Assembly: GCA_963706425.1 (NCBI GenBank)
Contig: CAVPMN010000020.1
Span: 1,426,001-1,490,000, forward strand
DNA: 64,000 bases
Direction of reading: 5' to 3'
DNA from: CAVPMN01 sp963706425
GTDB taxonomy: Bacteria; Actinomycetota; Acidimicrobiia; Acidimicrobiales; Acidimicrobilacustridaceae
Shown: positions 61,672 through 64,000 of the stretch, in pieces
How the letters are laid out: each line of letters starts with the position of its first letter
Position numbering within the stretch: position 1 is the first letter of the stretch
Program-made: the position numbers and the translations under genes
Notes under the pieces: model-generated
The model's database searches: none
Told to the model about the DNA's origin: nothing
The model's input: only the letters and a program-made list of their open reading frames with translations

Positions 61672-63578
61672 TCAGGTCCGGGCGGGGACGACCAGGCAGC
61701 GGCAGCTCGGATGGATCGGCGGGGCGATCTGGCCGGTGGGGAACGCCTCGCCCTTCACCACGTTGCCGGCCAGCGCGTTGTCGGCGCAGTCGGGCGACGG
61801 GGTGTCGCCGTCTTCGACCACCCAGTGCACCTTGGTGCCGTCGTCGAGGCCGGCCAGCACGCCCCGGTTGAAGGCGCCGAGCACTGCGTGGGAGGAGGGC
61901 TGGTCGATGCGCTGGGTCTTCCACTCCCGGTAGCAGGACCGCAACCGATCGGCGAGCTCGTCGGGCTCGTCGGCCGACTCGGCGAAACAACGGGTGAGCC
62001 GCTCCCGGAAGGGTTTGACGATCTCGGTGGCCAGCGACGACGCCAGCGCTCCGGCTTCGTCGGTGGACACCTCGTCGGTCACCGACGACTCGACGAACTG
62101 CGCCCCGGCCGCGACCGACTCGACGAGCAGGGGACGCGCCGCGTCGGCATAGCGCTTGCGATGCTCATCGAGCCCGGGCAGCACGTCGTCGGCGTCGGGT
62201 CGCTTCGACCGCCGCACCACGTCGAGCACCTCGTTCTGCTCTTCCGAGAGCTCACGTTTCACCCGACGGGCGAGCTTGCGCTCGAGGTCGGCGGTGGCCT
62301 CGTCGCGCCGGTCGACCACCGTCGCCGGCCCGCGGCCGGGCTCCGTCGCGCCGCTCTCGCCAGCCGGGGCGTCGGCGTCTGGCACCACACCGCTCATCAC
62401 CGCAGGCGGCTCGGTGTCCTCGGCGGCATCCTCTTTGATACGGGCGAACAGCCCGGCCACCTTGGCTTTCGAGCCCCTTGCACCCCGACCCTTGGCCGGT
62501 GGGTCGGCCTCGGTCGCCGTTGGGCGACTCGGCGCTCGCGCCGGCGTCGTCGGTTGCGGGCTCGTCCGCCGAGCGGATGATCTTCACGGCCGACGACTTG
62601 CGCCCCTCGGTGGGGTTGGGCGCCTTCGGCCCCTCGTCGACGTCGTCACCCTCGTGGAGCTCGGGCACGTCCGCAGCCACCACCGGCTGCTCGGGCTCGC
62701 CGTCTGCGTCGAGCCCGGTCTCGCCGGCGACCTCGACCATCGACGTCGCTCACGTCGGCGTCGATGGCCGTCGAGTCGGTGTCGAGCTCGGCTTCGACTT
62801 CCGCCGCCAGCTCGGCCAGCTCACGATCGATCGCCTCGTCGCCGGTGTCGTCGCCCACCCGCAGGCCTGCCGCCTCGGCGGCCAACTTGGCTTCGGGCAG
62901 CGACACCGCCAACTCGTCGGTGACCTGGTCGAGATGACCCCGCACCACCTCGTAGGCCTCGAGCAGTCGGGTGCGTCCGGCCTGGAGCTGCTCGATCTGC
63001 TGGCGGAGCAGCTTGCGGCGCCGGGCCAGGTCGCGCAGCATCCGCTCGCGCACCTGCTGAGCCTCGGCCACCATGTCGCGCCCGCGCTGGCGGCCCGCCT
63101 CCACCTCGGTGTCGGCGTCACGCCTGGCCTGGTCGAGCAGCCCGTCGACCTGGCGGCGGATCGCGTCGGCGGCCTCGGTGGCCTCACGCTGACGGGTCTC
63201 GACGAAGGCATCGGCCTCGGCCCGCAGCCGGGTCACGTCGTCATGGGCCTCGCGGAGCAGCTCGGCGGCCGATTCCTCGGCCTTGGCCCGAATCTCGGCG
63301 GCCGCCGCGTTGGCCGCGTCGAGCACCCGCGCGGTCTCTTCGCCGAGCATGGCGGTCAGCCGGCTGGGCGAAGGCTCGCTGACCTCGTGCAACTTGCGCT
63401 CGGCGTCGGCCACCGCATGTTCGAGCTCACGCTCGCGTTCGCGAGCGCCGCGCAGCTCTCCGGCGAGGGCCATCAGAAACGTCTGCACCTCGAGCGGGTC
63501 GTAGCCACGCTTGACGGAGGTGAAGGGCTTGCGAAGGATTGCGTCGGGATCGATCGGACCAGTCGCGTCGGAAGCCAC
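61672..63578 (-). CDS. DivIVA-domain coiled-coil protein with a phage minor-head-like C-terminus, two frame breaks
   Basis: About 635 residues. GTG 63578 starts VASDATGPIDPDAILRKPFT and SVKRGYDPLEVQTFLMALAG, a DivIVA N-terminal membrane/curvature domain. A long coiled coil (about residues 35-260) follows, then an acidic linker (LHEGDDVDEGPKAPNPTEGR, in a shifted frame from about 62745). From about 62480 another frame gives KAKVAGLFARIKEDAAEDTE. The last 130 residues contain HAVLGAFNRGVLAGL, VHWVVEDGDTPSPDCADNAL, and PPIHPSCRCLVVPART. The CxxC-spaced Cys and HPxCRC pattern matches SPP1 gp7 / Mu F minor head proteins. The frame breaks (about 62745 and 62480) are probably errors. Role unknown; a polar or septal scaffold is inference from DivIVA. 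Confidence 0.72.
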
Positions 63579-63592
63579 GATGCGATGGTAGG

Positions 63593-64000
63593 TCAGCCGC
63601 CCGTGGTGTTCGGTGAGGCCTGCGCGAGCACATCGGACCCACCACCGAGCGTGCTGAGCACCGCGAGGGCGTCGTCGATGGTGTCGACCGGCTCGACCCG
63701 CATGTCGCCCGCGAACTTGCGAGCCAGTTCGAGCTCGCTGCTCGGCACGAGGAAGAGGTCGGCCCCCGACCGCCGCACGGCGACCGTCTTCTGCTCGACC
63801 CCACCCACCGGACCGACGAAACCGTTCGGGTCGATGGTGCCCGTCGTGGCCACGACCTGCCCGCCGGTGAGGCTCTCGGGCGTGAGGGTGTCGATGATGC
63901 CGAGCGTGAAGGCCAACCCCGCCGACGGGCCGCCGACCGAGCCCGAGTCGATGGTCACCTCGAACGGGAAGTCGAAGCTGAGGTCGCGAGTCGAGGTGGT
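63593..64000 (-). CDS. PDZ/Lon-like S16 protease, partial (5' end beyond the window)
   Basis: The C-terminal 135 residues of an S16-type serine protease. SGSVGGPSAGLAFTLGIID carries the catalytic serine (GPSAG), and GFVGPVGGVEQKTVAVRRSG the catalytic lysine (EQK). GADLFLVPSSELELAR matches the Lon fold. Synteny with UPF0182 suggests the PDZ-S16 protein (Rv3194c type), which has an N-terminal membrane helix and a PDZ domain not visible here. The gene continues past 64000. It starts the same strand as the DivIVA-like gene, 14 bases downstream of its stop. Confidence 0.85.
   Translation of the reverse strand, partial: TTSTRDLSFDFPFEVTIDSGSVGGPSAGLAFTLGIIDTLTPESLTGGQVVATTGTIDPNGFVGPVGGVEQKTVAVRRSGADLFLVPSSELELARKFAGDMRVEPVDTIDDALAVLSTLGGGSDVLAQASPNTTGG

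Overview
The window is high-GC actinobacterial DNA with many GTG starts, tightly overlapping genes, a mycoredoxin-like protein, DinB/TIGR03086-type proteins and a UPF0182 / DivIVA-like / PDZ-S16 protease neighbourhood. The gene mix suggests a free-living aerobic degrader, most likely class Acidimicrobiia; that placement is inference from gene content, not a phylogenetic result. The first ~8.8 kb carries a frame change every few hundred bases in otherwise well-conserved genes. That looks more like uncorrected sequencing error at a contig end than genuine decay. Isolated frame breaks recur near 13.5, 20.05, 22.1, 23.7, 24.3-24.5, 27.8, 32.3, 62.5 and 62.7 kb.

Region by region. (1) 1-22 kb is a catabolic block: amidohydrolases, a translationally coupled operon (tandem TetR regulator, two acyl-CoA dehydrogenases, acyl-CoA ligase), a Baeyer-Villiger-type flavoprotein monooxygenase with an SDR and a second amidohydrolase, further SDRs, a family III CoA-transferase, an aldehyde dehydrogenase and a cupin/P450 pair. 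Three promoters in this block share a TCTAACnnCnGCGTCA-like element, which suggests co-regulation. A Doc/ribbon-helix-helix pair and an XRE/nucleotidyltransferase pair, each with its own palindromic operator, are embedded in it. (2) 22-34 kb holds a small membrane protein, a VapBC pair, a kelch lipoprotein, a class III cyclase/AAA+ regulator, a large surface metalloprotease, a NarL-type two-component system, and an orphan LigD-type polymerase. (3) 34-39 kb holds a DUF389 membrane protein, a chimeric pseudogene (DUF1254 remnant joined to a thioredoxin-reductase-like tail), a secreted PHB-depolymerase-type esterase and two membrane-anchored proteins of unknown function.

(4) 39-50.8 kb is an apparent organosulfate island: alkylsulfatase, a divergent tandem-TetR regulator, formylglycine sulfatase, SulP transporter, and neighbouring kinase, SnoaL-like and alpha/beta-hydrolase genes. 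A TCTACAG-containing 11-mer occurs in both divergent promoters of the island. (5) 50.8-56.6 kb is a patch of turnover: a mycoredoxin-membrane fusion, a truncated VapC abutting a truncated membrane protein, a MarR-controlled operon (DUF4386, MDR reductase, VOC protein) and an IS481-like element with repeated transposase-site-like units. (6) 56.6-64 kb is chromosomal backbone: an initiator tRNA, a WYL regulator with a divergent DinB-like partner, UPF0182, a DivIVA coiled-coil protein ending in a phage minor-head-like Cys/His motif, and a PDZ/S16 protease cut by the window edge.

The points most worth following are the DivIVA-minor-head fusion, the organosulfate island with its shared promoter motif, the shared element in the catabolic block, and the chimeric pseudogene.
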